Shown: piece after piece, positions 1 through 8,196 of the stretch
Position numbering within the stretch: the first letter of the stretch is position 1
How the letters are laid out: each line of letters begins with the position of its first letter
NCBI GenBank assembly: GCA_011390205.1
Contig: JAABSX010000003.1
Coordinates: 62,001 to 126,000, forward strand
Reading direction: 5' to 3'
Length of the DNA: 64,000 nt
DNA from: Microscillaceae bacterium
GTDB lineage: Bacteria; Bacteroidota; Bacteroidia; Cytophagales; Microscillaceae
Notes under the pieces: generated by a model
Seen by the model: only the letters and a program-made list of their open reading frames with translations
What the model was told of the DNA's origin: nothing
Databases searched by the model: none
Position numbers and translations under genes: made by a program

Positions 1-136
1 CCGCAGTCTTTTTTTAGGATGATTGGTTCATAGAAGTTATTTTGCTTTCAGAGCAAAAAATTTATAGAATCATTTTTTTAAATCATGGGATTTTATTTAT
101 TTTTCCATTTGATAAAACTAAAAGCTAGTAGCCTAT

Positions 137-1333
137 ATGAAGTTTAAATGGAATTATTGCCTCTTACCATTCTTGATTCTGTTAGAATCCTGCAACTTAT
201 CTCAATCAGAAAGTACAAATATCATCACCAACCACGAAGTGCTCATCCCTTACAGAGAAGGAGAAGAATGGGGATTTGCCAATCAGCAGCAGAAGGTCAT
301 CATCAAACCCAAATATCAAGAAGTATTTAGATTCTCGGAAGGGCTTGCCAAAGTAAAACAACAAAGCAAATACGGATTTATCAATCCAAAAGGGGAGGAG
401 GTAGTCCCACTCAAATATGATTGGGCTTGGGATTTTATGGACGGGCTCGCACTGGTCAAACACAATGGAAAATGGGGCTGCATCAATACCAAAGGCGAGG
501 TAGTCATCCCGATAGAATACACAGCCTTTGAAAAATTTAGTGAAGGGCTTGCCGTCGTGCAGGTCAAAGATAAATTCGGTGCAGTCAATCAAAAAGGCGT
601 GCTCATCATCCCACCTGAGTATGATGTCTTGTCGCCCTACCAGCAAGGAATCGCCAAGGCTGCCAAAAAAAATCAATACGGATTTCTCGATACACAAGGC
701 AAAGTAATCTTGCCATTCAAATACAATTTATACATTGAATTTAAAGAAAAACTTGCCAAGATACGTAACCAAGACCTCTACGGATACATCAACCTCAAAG
801 GGGATACCATCATAGAAGCAAAATACTTAGAAGTTACCCCATTTCAAGGTGATTTTGCAAAGGTAAAACCTGACCGAAAATGGCACATCATCAACAAGCA
901 AGGCACACAAATCACACAAAAAGGATATAATTTTATCTTTGATTTTTCAGAAAATATTGCCAAAGTACAAGACAGCACACACTATGGATTTATCAATCAA
1001 AAAGGTGCTGAAATCATCCCACCAAAATACCAACTGGCACAAGACTTCAAAGAAGGACTTGCCCTAGTGAAGCAAGACACGGCTTGGTTTTTTATTGACC
1101 TGCAAGGCAAAAAAGTAATAGACCTCCCCTATGATGAGGCCGTGAGCTTTACAGAGGGGCTTGCTGTGGTCAGAAAGGGTACAAAATATGGATTTATTAA
1201 TCAAAAAGGTGCTGAAATCATTCCGCCCAAATATGAAATGGCTCGAAGCTTTGAGCAAGGAATCGCCCATGTGAAATACAACGGAAAATGGGGATTCATA
1301 GACAAAGCAGGGCAGGAGTATTGGCAAGATTAA
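137..1333 (+). CDS. WG-repeat lipoprotein
   Basis: A 398-residue protein with a lipoprotein signal peptide ending in the lipobox LESC, so Cys19 is the predicted acylated residue. The rest is about a dozen degenerate WG repeats: the pattern GFIN-x-KGE-x-IIPxKYD, then an F-x-EGLAxV strand, recurs every 23-30 residues. The repeats probably form a beta-rich surface-binding domain; their ligand is unknown and no catalytic motif is visible. The DNA copies of two repeats (about 985-1030 and 1187-1232) are nearly identical, which suggests recent internal duplication. The gene is followed on the same strand by a GH31 glycosidase 76 bases downstream. The family assignment is firm; the function is not known. 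Confidence 0.9.
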   Translation: MKFKWNYCLLPFLILLESCNLSQSESTNIITNHEVLIPYREGEEWGFANQQQKVIIKPKYQEVFRFSEGLAKVKQQSKYGFINPKGEEVVPLKYDWAWDFMDGLALVKHNGKWGCINTKGEVVIPIEYTAFEKFSEGLAVVQVKDKFGAVNQKGVLIIPPEYDVLSPYQQGIAKAAKKNQYGFLDTQGKVILPFKYNLYIEFKEKLAKIRNQDLYGYINLKGDTIIEAKYLEVTPFQGDFAKVKPDRKWHIINKQGTQITQKGYNFIFDFSENIAKVQDSTHYGFINQKGAEIIPPKYQLAQDFKEGLALVKQDTAWFFIDLQGKKVIDLPYDEAVSFTEGLAVVRKGTKYGFINQKGAEIIPPKYEMARSFEQGIAHVKYNGKWGFIDKAGQEYWQD

Positions 1334-1409
1334 AGACTCAAAAATGAGTGAAAACAATAAAAAAATGGCTTATCTTCGTCTATCAAAAAAATAAACAAGC
1401 AATAAACAC

Positions 1410-3830
1410 ATGGCACAAGAACACTTTAACAAGCCCCTCGGTGAGGTACAAGATTTACAAATAAAAGGACAAATTTTTCATTTTATTACACCCGAAGCCA
1501 AATTACAACTGACTGTATTCTCCGAATCAGTGCTGAGGGTCAGGGCTTTGCAGATAGACCGCCCTTGGGAAGATTTCTCTTATGCAGTCATTGCCCAACC
1601 CATAACCGTTGATTTTGAGTGGGAAGAAAGCGATGCCCACTATCACCTCAGAACCGAAAAAATTCACTTAGAGATTTCTAAAAATCCACTTCGTTTTCGC
1701 TTCTTTGATGCCTACGATAATCTTCTTAATGAAGATGACCCTGCTTTCGGGATTTCTTGGATAGGCAATGAAGTATCTACCTACAAAACCCTCCAACCTG
1801 GGGAGCGTTTCGTGGGGCTAGGGGCTAAAACGGGCGGCATAGACCAGCGCAATAAAAGCTTCACTAACTGGAACTCTGATGCCTTTGGCTATGGCTATGA
1901 GACAGACCCACTCTATACTTCTGTGCCTTTTTTTATGGGAATCTTGCCCGAAATCGAAAAAAGCTACGGGATTTTTATGGACAATACCTATCAGAGCCGC
2001 TTCAACTTCGGGGCTTCTTCTAATCGTTTTGCGTATTTTCAGTCAGAAAACGGTGAGATGGATTATTATTTTATACACGATGATAGCCCCGCAAAGATTT
2101 TAGAGGCTTATACTGGGCTTACAGGGCGTATTTCTATGCCCCCACTTTGGTCTTTGGGCTATCAGCAATGCCGATATAGCTATTATCCTGATACAGAAGT
2201 AAAGCAAATAGCACAGACATTCAGAAGCAAAGACATCCCCGCAGATGTGGTTTATTTGGATATTCATTATATGGAAAGATACAAGGTCTTTACTTGGGAC
2301 AAAGAACGCTTCCCTGACCCTGCCAAGCTTTCTAGAGAGCTTGCAGAGATGGGCTTTCATTTGGTTTTGATTTTTGACCCTGGTGTAAAGGTAGAAGAAG
2401 GCTATGAGGCTTATGAAGACGGGCTAGACAAAGACGTATTTGTAAAATACCCTGATGGCACGCCTTACCAAGGGGAGGTCTGGCCTAGCTGGAGTCATTT
2501 TCCTGATTTTACAAACCCAAATGTGCGTGCTTGGTGGGGTGAAAAGTACAAGGCATTGACTGATTTGGGCGTGCAAGGCTTCTGGAATGATATGAACGAA
2601 CCCGCAGTATGGGGCAAACATTTCCCTGATATGGTTCAGTTTGATTTTGAAGGGCAAGGCGCTACCCACAAAAAAGCCCACAATGTCTATGGAATGCAGA
2701 TGGCACGAAGCACTTTTGAAAATACAAAAAAACTACTCGGCAACCAACGCCCCTTTGTGCTGACAAGGGCAGGCTATGCAGGCGTACAGCGCTATGCTGC
2801 CGTCTGGACAGGCGACAATGTCTCCGAAGATGGGCTGATGCTAAGTGATGTCAGGATTTTGAACAGTATGGGTCTGAGTGGCTTGGCATTCTCGGGCTAT
2901 GATGTAGGGGGCTTTGTGGGGGAGGCAAGTGCTTCACTTTTTAAGCGCTGGATAGCCATTGGTGCTTTTGCTCCTTTTTATAGAGGTCATTCTATGATTA
3001 ATAGCCGTGATGCAGAGCCTTGGGCATTCGGAGAAGAGGGCGAAGACATAGCCCGAAATTATATCAAACTACGCTACAGGTTGCTGCCTTATATTTACTC
3101 TTTGTTTTATGAGGCAACACAGACAGGCATGCCCATTCAGCGCAGTCTTGTTTTTGAATATGCTTTTGACCATATGATTTATCAAGGAGATTTTCAGAAT
3201 CAATACTTATTCGGGCCTAGTATTTTGGTCTGTGCAGTAAGCATACAGCACCCCATCCAAAAGGTGTATTTGCCTGAGGGTCAGTGGTTTGATTTGTTTA
3301 ATGACCAAGCGTATGCAGGCAATCAGCCCACGATGATAGAGACACCTTTAGATAAATTACCACTTTTTGTCAAAGCTGGGCAAATGCTTCTGATGCAATC
3401 TCCGACCAATCATACCCAAGAAAAACCGATAGATGTGCTAGAATTGCATCTCTACTTAGGAGGTGAGGGAAGTACTTTTGCTTATTATGAAGATGATGGA
3501 AGCAGCTATGATTTTGAGCAGGGAAGCTATTATAAGCGAGCCATTAGGTATGAGGCTGCCCAAAACACCCTGTATTTTGAAGCTAAAGAGGGAAGTTTTG
3601 TGAGTAAATTTACTCAAGTAAAAATCTATTTTCACGGCACACAAGGTGCAGAAATACAAGCCAGTTATGAGGGGCAGGACTTGTTACTCAGCAAAGAAGA
3701 TTACTATTTTGTAGCCCCTATTTCTAATTTTGACCCATTTGAATACAATGAAGATTTTTCAAAAATAGTGCAGAATCTTCCCTCGGTGCAGCTTGCACTG
3801 TCAGAAGAAGCTTTTGAGGTGAGCTGGTAG
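1410..3830 (+). CDS. Glycoside hydrolase family 31 (alpha-glucosidase type)
   Basis: An 806-residue protein of usual GH31 length. The (beta/alpha)8 barrel carries the family signature WNDMNEP near residue 391, whose Asp (about 393) is the catalytic nucleophile, and the acid/base region WTGDN near residue 466. The N-terminal galactose-mutarotase-like sandwich and C-terminal beta domains are also present. No signal peptide is visible at the ATG, so the enzyme is probably cytoplasmic. It would release terminal alpha-linked glucose or a related sugar from oligosaccharides. Exact specificity (maltose, isomaltose, xyloside) cannot be read from the motifs. It is not embedded in a SusC/SusD polysaccharide locus here. 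The ATG at 1410 starts just after an A-rich leader. Confidence 0.95.
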   Translation: MAQEHFNKPLGEVQDLQIKGQIFHFITPEAKLQLTVFSESVLRVRALQIDRPWEDFSYAVIAQPITVDFEWEESDAHYHLRTEKIHLEISKNPLRFRFFDAYDNLLNEDDPAFGISWIGNEVSTYKTLQPGERFVGLGAKTGGIDQRNKSFTNWNSDAFGYGYETDPLYTSVPFFMGILPEIEKSYGIFMDNTYQSRFNFGASSNRFAYFQSENGEMDYYFIHDDSPAKILEAYTGLTGRISMPPLWSLGYQQCRYSYYPDTEVKQIAQTFRSKDIPADVVYLDIHYMERYKVFTWDKERFPDPAKLSRELAEMGFHLVLIFDPGVKVEEGYEAYEDGLDKDVFVKYPDGTPYQGEVWPSWSHFPDFTNPNVRAWWGEKYKALTDLGVQGFWNDMNEPAVWGKHFPDMVQFDFEGQGATHKKAHNVYGMQMARSTFENTKKLLGNQRPFVLTRAGYAGVQRYAAVWTGDNVSEDGLMLSDVRILNSMGLSGLAFSGYDVGGFVGEASASLFKRWIAIGAFAPFYRGHSMINSRDAEPWAFGEEGEDIARNYIKLRYRLLPYIYSLFYEATQTGMPIQRSLVFEYAFDHMIYQGDFQNQYLFGPSILVCAVSIQHPIQKVYLPEGQWFDLFNDQAYAGNQPTMIETPLDKLPLFVKAGQMLLMQSPTNHTQEKPIDVLELHLYLGGEGSTFAYYEDDGSSYDFEQGSYYKRAIRYEAAQNTLYFEAKEGSFVSKFTQVKIYFHGTQGAEIQASYEGQDLLLSKEDYYFVAPISNFDPFEYNEDFSKIVQNLPSVQLALSEEAFEVSW

Positions 3831-3858
3831 GAGACACATAGTCTGGTATGAATAGAAT

Positions 3859-3902
3859 GAAAGAATCACTTTAATACATTTTGCCAAGAAAGTGATTCTT
3901 TC
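3859..3902. terminator. Hairpin between convergent genes
   Basis: A perfect 14-bp inverted repeat (3859-3872 and 3889-3902) with a 16-base loop lies between the converging GH31 and pirin genes. It probably ends transcription in both directions. The flanking T tracts are short, so its strength is uncertain. Confidence 0.55.
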
Positions 3903-3943
3903 CTCTAATTGGTGTTTTAGAAAGGAGGCAGCAGTGATGTAAA

Positions 3944-4960
3944 TTAAGATTTCACTTCTTCGTATCCGTTCCCGTGTAGTGCAAAACGCCCCCGTTCTTT
4001 GGCGTGTACTACCTCGGTTTGTGCCCAAGGCCAGCCTCCAAACTGTGTTCTGCCATAATCTTTCATAGCCTCCCTGATTTCTTCTTGGGTATTCATCACA
4101 AAGGGGCCATGCTGCACCACAGGCTCACCGATAGGTTTTCCTTCTAGCATTAAGAAATAAGCATCTGCTGCACCATTCTGAATAGAGATGTCCTCATCGG
4201 CTTTTAATTCAATGAGATGCTTCACAGGAGCTTTTTCCCCTTCTATTTGTATGTCAGTTCCTTTGTAAAAAAAGAGGGTTCTGTTGGCTTTGCTGCTCGT
4301 TTTTGGGATTGTCCAATTGGCATTTGCTTCCATCTTAATGGTATAAACACCAACGGCATTTTCAGGATTGGCAGCCCAAGAGTCGGGCGTAGTATCTAAG
4401 GCTTGTACCTCGTGCAAACTCCCTGCAATGATTTGGATAGTGGTAGATTTGCCTGCATCATCTTGTTTTGTAACTACAGGAATGTCTTCTCTCCACAGCA
4501 TTTTGAAGTGAGGTGCTACCATTTTAGACCTGCTCGGCAAGTTGAGCCAGATTTGGAAGATTTCTAGTGTATTTCCTTTGTCTTCGTGAAGAAGCGGAAA
4601 CATTTCGGAGTGCTGTACGCCCTTTCCTGCGGTCATCCACTGCACATCTCCAGCCATAAACCGCCCTGCGGCACCCAGTGAATCTGAGTGATCCACAATT
4701 CCCTCTTTGTTGATGGTGATGGTTTCAAAACCCCTGTGTGGGTGGTAGGGGAATCCCGGGATTTGAGCACCATGGTACATTCTCCAGTCGCTTCCTTCGG
4801 CAAAATCTTGCCCTATTTGCCGCCCTTTCAAAAGCTCAGGATTCACATGCATTTGAGGTGTTCCTGCGGGATATTCATCTCTGTGATAGACACAAAATAG
4901 AAAAGGGTCTTGTGTTTTCCAAGGAAACCCAAGGGGCTCTATGCTGAGTAGCTTGTTCAT
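3944..4960 (-). CDS. Pirin family protein
   Basis: A 338-residue bicupin of the pirin family. Typical sequence is seen around GFPYHPHRGFET and QWMTAGKGVQHSEM in the N-terminal cupin, supplying the conserved metal-binding His residues, and a second cupin lies in the C-terminal half. Some bacterial pirins are quercetin dioxygenases and others are regulators; the role here is unknown. The frame stays open to a TTG at 4999, but the ATG at 4960 (start MNKLLSIEPL) matches the usual pirin start and was chosen. It is a single gene, convergent with the GH31 gene. Confidence 0.92.
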   Translation of the reverse strand: MNKLLSIEPLGFPWKTQDPFLFCVYHRDEYPAGTPQMHVNPELLKGRQIGQDFAEGSDWRMYHGAQIPGFPYHPHRGFETITINKEGIVDHSDSLGAAGRFMAGDVQWMTAGKGVQHSEMFPLLHEDKGNTLEIFQIWLNLPSRSKMVAPHFKMLWREDIPVVTKQDDAGKSTTIQIIAGSLHEVQALDTTPDSWAANPENAVGVYTIKMEANANWTIPKTSSKANRTLFFYKGTDIQIEGEKAPVKHLIELKADEDISIQNGAADAYFLMLEGKPIGEPVVQHGPFVMNTQEEIREAMKDYGRTQFGGWPWAQTEVVHAKERGRFALHGNGYEEVKS

Positions 4961-5067
4961 TTTTATGATATTTAAAAGTAAAGGAATAGAATTATTCAAC
5001 TATGTTGTGTTGTTTTTGTTGGTTTATTGCTCATTTATTTGATTTGAGTTATTAAAAACTTATTTAG

Positions 5068-5096
5068 TTTGTACTGTTTTTTATATAATAAATTGG
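5068..5096 (+). promoter_or_regulatory. Candidate promoter for the serine-hydrolase gene
   Basis: TTTG at 5068-5071, a 17-base spacer, then TAAATTGG at 5089-5096. This differs by one base from the Bacteroidota -7 consensus TAnnTTTG. It would give a leader of about 70 bases before the ATG at 5174. Confidence 0.3.
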
Positions 5097-5173
5097 CAAC
5101 AAACTTTTGCCTAAACCTTTTGCAGAGAAAGAAGTCTGTAAATAAGATATAAAAACATTAAATTAAACTTGAA

Positions 5174-6274
5174 ATGCGGTATAAATTTAAAATTCTTCAA
5201 ATAGTATTTTTCTCTTTGATTATCTGTGCTTGTAGCTCTGGCACTGATAGCCCTACACCAAGTGCTGAGCTTTATTTTCCACCCAATACTGGCAGCACTT
5301 GGGAGCAGCTTAGCCCTGAGAGTTTAGGCTGGGATGTAGGCAAAATACCTGATTTTTTGACTTATCTGGAGAATAACAATACAAGGGCGTTCATCCTTCT
5401 CAAAGATGGAAAAATAGTGATGGAACACTACTTTGGTCAAAATCTACTCTCTACATCTCCTTTTAACTCAAACACTAACTGGTATTGGGCTTCGGCTGGC
5501 AAAACCCTTGCTGCTTTTTTGATAGGCAAGGCTCAAGAAGAAGATTTTTTGAGCATCAACGACCCCTCCGACATTTATCTAGGGCAGGGCTGGACAAGCC
5601 TCAACAGCGTGCAGGAGCGTCAAATCACCATTTGGCATCAGCTCACGATGACTTCAGGGCTAGATGACGGAGTCAGCAACAGTAACTGCACAACGCCCGA
5701 ATGCCTTCAGTATTTGGCTACTCCAGGGCAGCGATGGGCATACCACAATGCACCCTACACACTGCTAGATAAGGTCTTAGAAAATGCTACTGCACAAGAT
5801 TTTGATACTTATTTTAATGCAAAGCTGCGAGATAAGATAGGCATGAATGGTTTTTGGTCTTACACTGGTGATAACCATGTCTATTACAGTACTGCCCGCT
5901 CTATGGCACGCTTTGGTTTGCTGATACTCAATGAAGGAAAATGGAAAGACGAAACCGTGATGGGTGATACAGCCTATCTCAGGGCAATGCACAGCAGCTC
6001 ACAAAGTATCAATCCTAGCTATGGCTATCTGTGGTGGCTCAATGGCAAATCATCTTTCAAAGCACCAGGCTTTCAGACGAGTTTTGCAGGGGCTATTTCG
6101 CCACAAGCCCCTGCTGATATGTTCGCTGCCATGGGCAAAGATGGTCAGTTGATTAACATAGTGCCAAGCCAGAATCTAGTGCTTGTCAGGATGGGAGATG
6201 CCCCTGACAATACGCTTGTGCCTTTTCTTTTTCAAGATGATATGTGGGAAGCATTGAGGTTGATTATGGATTAA
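5174..6274 (+). CDS. Beta-lactamase-family serine hydrolase, lipoprotein
   Basis: A 366-residue protein of the class C beta-lactamase/esterase fold. It has a lipoprotein signal peptide (lipobox ICAC or CACS near residue 19), a nucleophile motif SAGK (SxxK) in WASAGKTLAAF near residue 112, and a YHN motif (YxN) in AYHNAPYTLLD near residue 198. The sequence around WHQLTMTSGLDDG is typical of the esterase/D-peptidase branch, so activity on esters or D-amino-acid peptides is more likely than antibiotic hydrolysis. It is anchored in an envelope membrane. The substrate is unknown, and the neighbours give no hint. Confidence 0.88.
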   Translation: MRYKFKILQIVFFSLIICACSSGTDSPTPSAELYFPPNTGSTWEQLSPESLGWDVGKIPDFLTYLENNNTRAFILLKDGKIVMEHYFGQNLLSTSPFNSNTNWYWASAGKTLAAFLIGKAQEEDFLSINDPSDIYLGQGWTSLNSVQERQITIWHQLTMTSGLDDGVSNSNCTTPECLQYLATPGQRWAYHNAPYTLLDKVLENATAQDFDTYFNAKLRDKIGMNGFWSYTGDNHVYYSTARSMARFGLLILNEGKWKDETVMGDTAYLRAMHSSSQSINPSYGYLWWLNGKSSFKAPGFQTSFAGAISPQAPADMFAAMGKDGQLINIVPSQNLVLVRMGDAPDNTLVPFLFQDDMWEALRLIMD

Positions 6275-6331
6275 GAGTGTTTTCTTTTTTTATACTCTCG
6301 GAGGTGTAAATGTTTCGGAGAAAAGTGTATT

Positions 6332-6347
6332 TTTAGACTAGTCTAAA
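6332..6347. promoter_or_regulatory. Perfect 16-bp palindrome, candidate DtxR/MntR operator
   Basis: TTTAGACTAGTCTAAA is a perfect palindrome lying 16 bases upstream of the -33 element of the metal-uptake operon. It resembles DtxR-family operators built from TTAG/CTAA half sites (known for DtxR, IdeR and SirR). A weaker copy, TTTAGATTATTTTGAA, lies at 6354-6369, exactly 22 bp (two helical turns) downstream, and overlaps the -33 element. Both a fused and a free-standing DtxR-like protein are encoded in this window. Binding itself is inferred. Confidence 0.55.
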
Positions 6348-6363
6348 CTTATTTTTAGATTAT

Positions 6364-6394
6364 TTTGAAAATTATCAAAAAAGACTTAACTTTG
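6364..6394 (+). promoter_or_regulatory. Consensus Bacteroidota promoter of the metal-uptake operon
   Basis: TTTG at 6364-6367, an exact 19-base spacer and TAACTTTG at 6387-6394 match the primary sigma consensus of Bacteroidota (TTTG-N19-TAnnTTTG) without a mismatch. Transcription would begin near 6400, giving a leader of about 30 bases to the ATG at 6432. This supports that start. Confidence 0.65.
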
Positions 6395-6431
6395 GAATCA
6401 AAATAGTACTAAACCAATTTTGAATCAATGT

Positions 6432-7358
6432 ATGAAAATAGACAAGGCTTTTTTGGGAGTGGTGATTTTTGCTTTGGGCTTGCTAGTTGCTTGCCAGCCT
6501 AGCTCAGATAGTCAAAGCCAAGAAACTGAGGAAAAACCATTTTTTCTCAGCACCACAGGGATGATTGCAGACATTCTTAGAAATGTGGCAGGAGACAGTG
6601 CCAAAGTAGAATCACTCATGGGGGCAGGGGTAGACCCTCATCTGTATAAAGCGACTCGCCAAGATTTGAGTCAGCTTCGTGCAGCTGATGTGGTTTTTTA
6701 TAATGGATTGCATTTAGAGGGCAAAATGGCAGAAGTACTCGAGAAGCTCGGAAGGCAAAAGCCCGTCTTTGCGGTGGCAGACGGCGTTTCATCCCAAAAA
6801 ATACAAAAACTTGGAGCAGCTGCAGACCCCCACATCTGGTTTGATGTGCAGCTATGGCATGATGCAGCAGGCTACATTGCCCAAGAGCTTTCTAAAAAAT
6901 ATCCCCAACAGGCTGATTATTTTCAAAAAAATACAAAAACATACCAAGAAAAACTCCTCGTACTGGATGCAGAAGTAAGAAAAGCCCTGCTTCAGATTCC
7001 TAAAGACAGACGAGTACTGATTACCGCCCATGATGCTTTTGGATATTTTGGGAAGGCATATCAAGTGGAGGTAAAGGGCTTGCAAGGCATTTCTACCATC
7101 TCAGAGTTTGGGGTGAGAGATATGAAGGATTTGGTTGATTTTATCGTCAGACGTAAGATTAAGGCTGTATTCGTAGAGTCTTCCATTTCTCCCAAATCAC
7201 TGGAGGCAGTCGTGCGGGCATGTGCGCAAAAAGGGCATAGCATTCAGATAGGAGGCACTTTGTATTCTGATGCAATGGGAACAAAAGGAACGCCCGAAGG
7301 CACATACATCGGCATGGTCAGGGCAAATGTAAAAACAATAGTGGAGGCATTAAAATAA
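6432..7358 (+). CDS. Metal ABC transporter substrate-binding lipoprotein (YtgA/TroA/ZnuA-like)
   Basis: A 308-residue cluster A-I metal-binding protein. A lipoprotein signal peptide ends in LVAC. The usual metal ligands are visible by eye: His in GVDPHLYKAT, His in DPHIWFD, the His of TAHDAFGYF, and an acidic residue near LYSDAMG at the C-terminus. These sites bind Mn2+, Zn2+ or Fe2+; the sequence does not decide which. No His-rich loop of the ZnuA type is present, which slightly favours Mn/Fe (inference). The frame is also open from a TTG at 6420; the ATG at 6432 gives the better signal peptide. It is the first gene of a four-gene operon, 5 bases before the ATPase. Confidence 0.92.
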   Translation: MKIDKAFLGVVIFALGLLVACQPSSDSQSQETEEKPFFLSTTGMIADILRNVAGDSAKVESLMGAGVDPHLYKATRQDLSQLRAADVVFYNGLHLEGKMAEVLEKLGRQKPVFAVADGVSSQKIQKLGAAADPHIWFDVQLWHDAAGYIAQELSKKYPQQADYFQKNTKTYQEKLLVLDAEVRKALLQIPKDRRVLITAHDAFGYFGKAYQVEVKGLQGISTISEFGVRDMKDLVDFIVRRKIKAVFVESSISPKSLEAVVRACAQKGHSIQIGGTLYSDAMGTKGTPEGTYIGMVRANVKTIVEALK

Positions 7359-7363
7359 AAAAC

Positions 7364-8152
7364 ATGATACAGCAAGTAGCAAACCCCGCCATCGAGCTGC
7401 ACAGCCTTACAGTGGCTTACCAGCAAAAGCCTGTACTTTGGAATTTGGATTATACCTTGCCAGCAGGCAAACTCATAGGAATCGTGGGGCCGAATGGCTC
7501 AGGCAAAACCACCATGATTAAAAGCATCATGGGTTTGGTGCCCCTGAGCAGTGGCTATGTAAAAATATTTGACGAATCTCTAGACAAGGTAAGGTCTAGG
7601 GTAAGCTATGTGCCACAGCGAGGCTCTGTAGACTGGGATTTTCCTGTCAATGTGCTGGATGTAGTCTTGATGGGGCGAGCCAAACCTAGGCGGCTTTTTA
7701 GCCGATACAGCAGCCAAGACAAAGAAATTGCGATGGATTCACTCAAAAAAGTAAACATGGAGGCATTCGTCAAGAGGCAAATCTCTGAACTCTCGGGCGG
7801 ACAACAACAGCGGGTTTTTTTGGCAAGGGCATTGGCACAGCAAGCAGATTTATACCTCATGGATGAGCCTTTTGCAGGGGTGGATGCTTCTACCGAAAGT
7901 ACCATTATGGATTTGCTCAAATCTATGCGTGCTGAGGGCAAGACCATCGTGGTGGTGCACCATGATTTACAGACTGTCAATCATTATTTTGATTGGCTTG
8001 TACTGCTCAATACCCGTTTGATAGCTTCTGGACCTACCAAAGAGGTCTTTAACTCCGAAGCCCTCACCCAAACTTATGGGGGCAAGCTCAATATCTTGAG
8101 CCGAGTGGGTGATTTGGTCAAAGAAAAAGCCCATCCATTGAGAGAAAAATAA
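7364..8152 (+). CDS. Metal ABC transporter ATPase (YtgB/TroB-like)
   Basis: A 262-residue ABC ATPase that energises metal import. It carries Walker A GPNGSGKT (about residues 43-50), signature LSGGQQQR, Walker B LYLMDEP and the switch His in VVHHD. The Q-loop lies near VPQRGSVDWDFP, which is characteristic of the Mn/Zn importer branch. It sits 5 bases after the binding-protein gene and 44 bases before the permease-repressor fusion, consistent with one transcript. Confidence 0.95.
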   Translation: MIQQVANPAIELHSLTVAYQQKPVLWNLDYTLPAGKLIGIVGPNGSGKTTMIKSIMGLVPLSSGYVKIFDESLDKVRSRVSYVPQRGSVDWDFPVNVLDVVLMGRAKPRRLFSRYSSQDKEIAMDSLKKVNMEAFVKRQISELSGGQQQRVFLARALAQQADLYLMDEPFAGVDASTESTIMDLLKSMRAEGKTIVVVHHDLQTVNHYFDWLVLLNTRLIASGPTKEVFNSEALTQTYGGKLNILSRVGDLVKEKAHPLREK

Positions 8153-8196
8153 CCCTGTAGCGTCCGACAACGAAAAATTAAATTCAATATAAAACT

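Noticed and set aside
206-697. A long open frame antisense to the WG-repeat gene
   Set aside because: It is a by-product of the periodic codon pattern of the repeats on the other strand.
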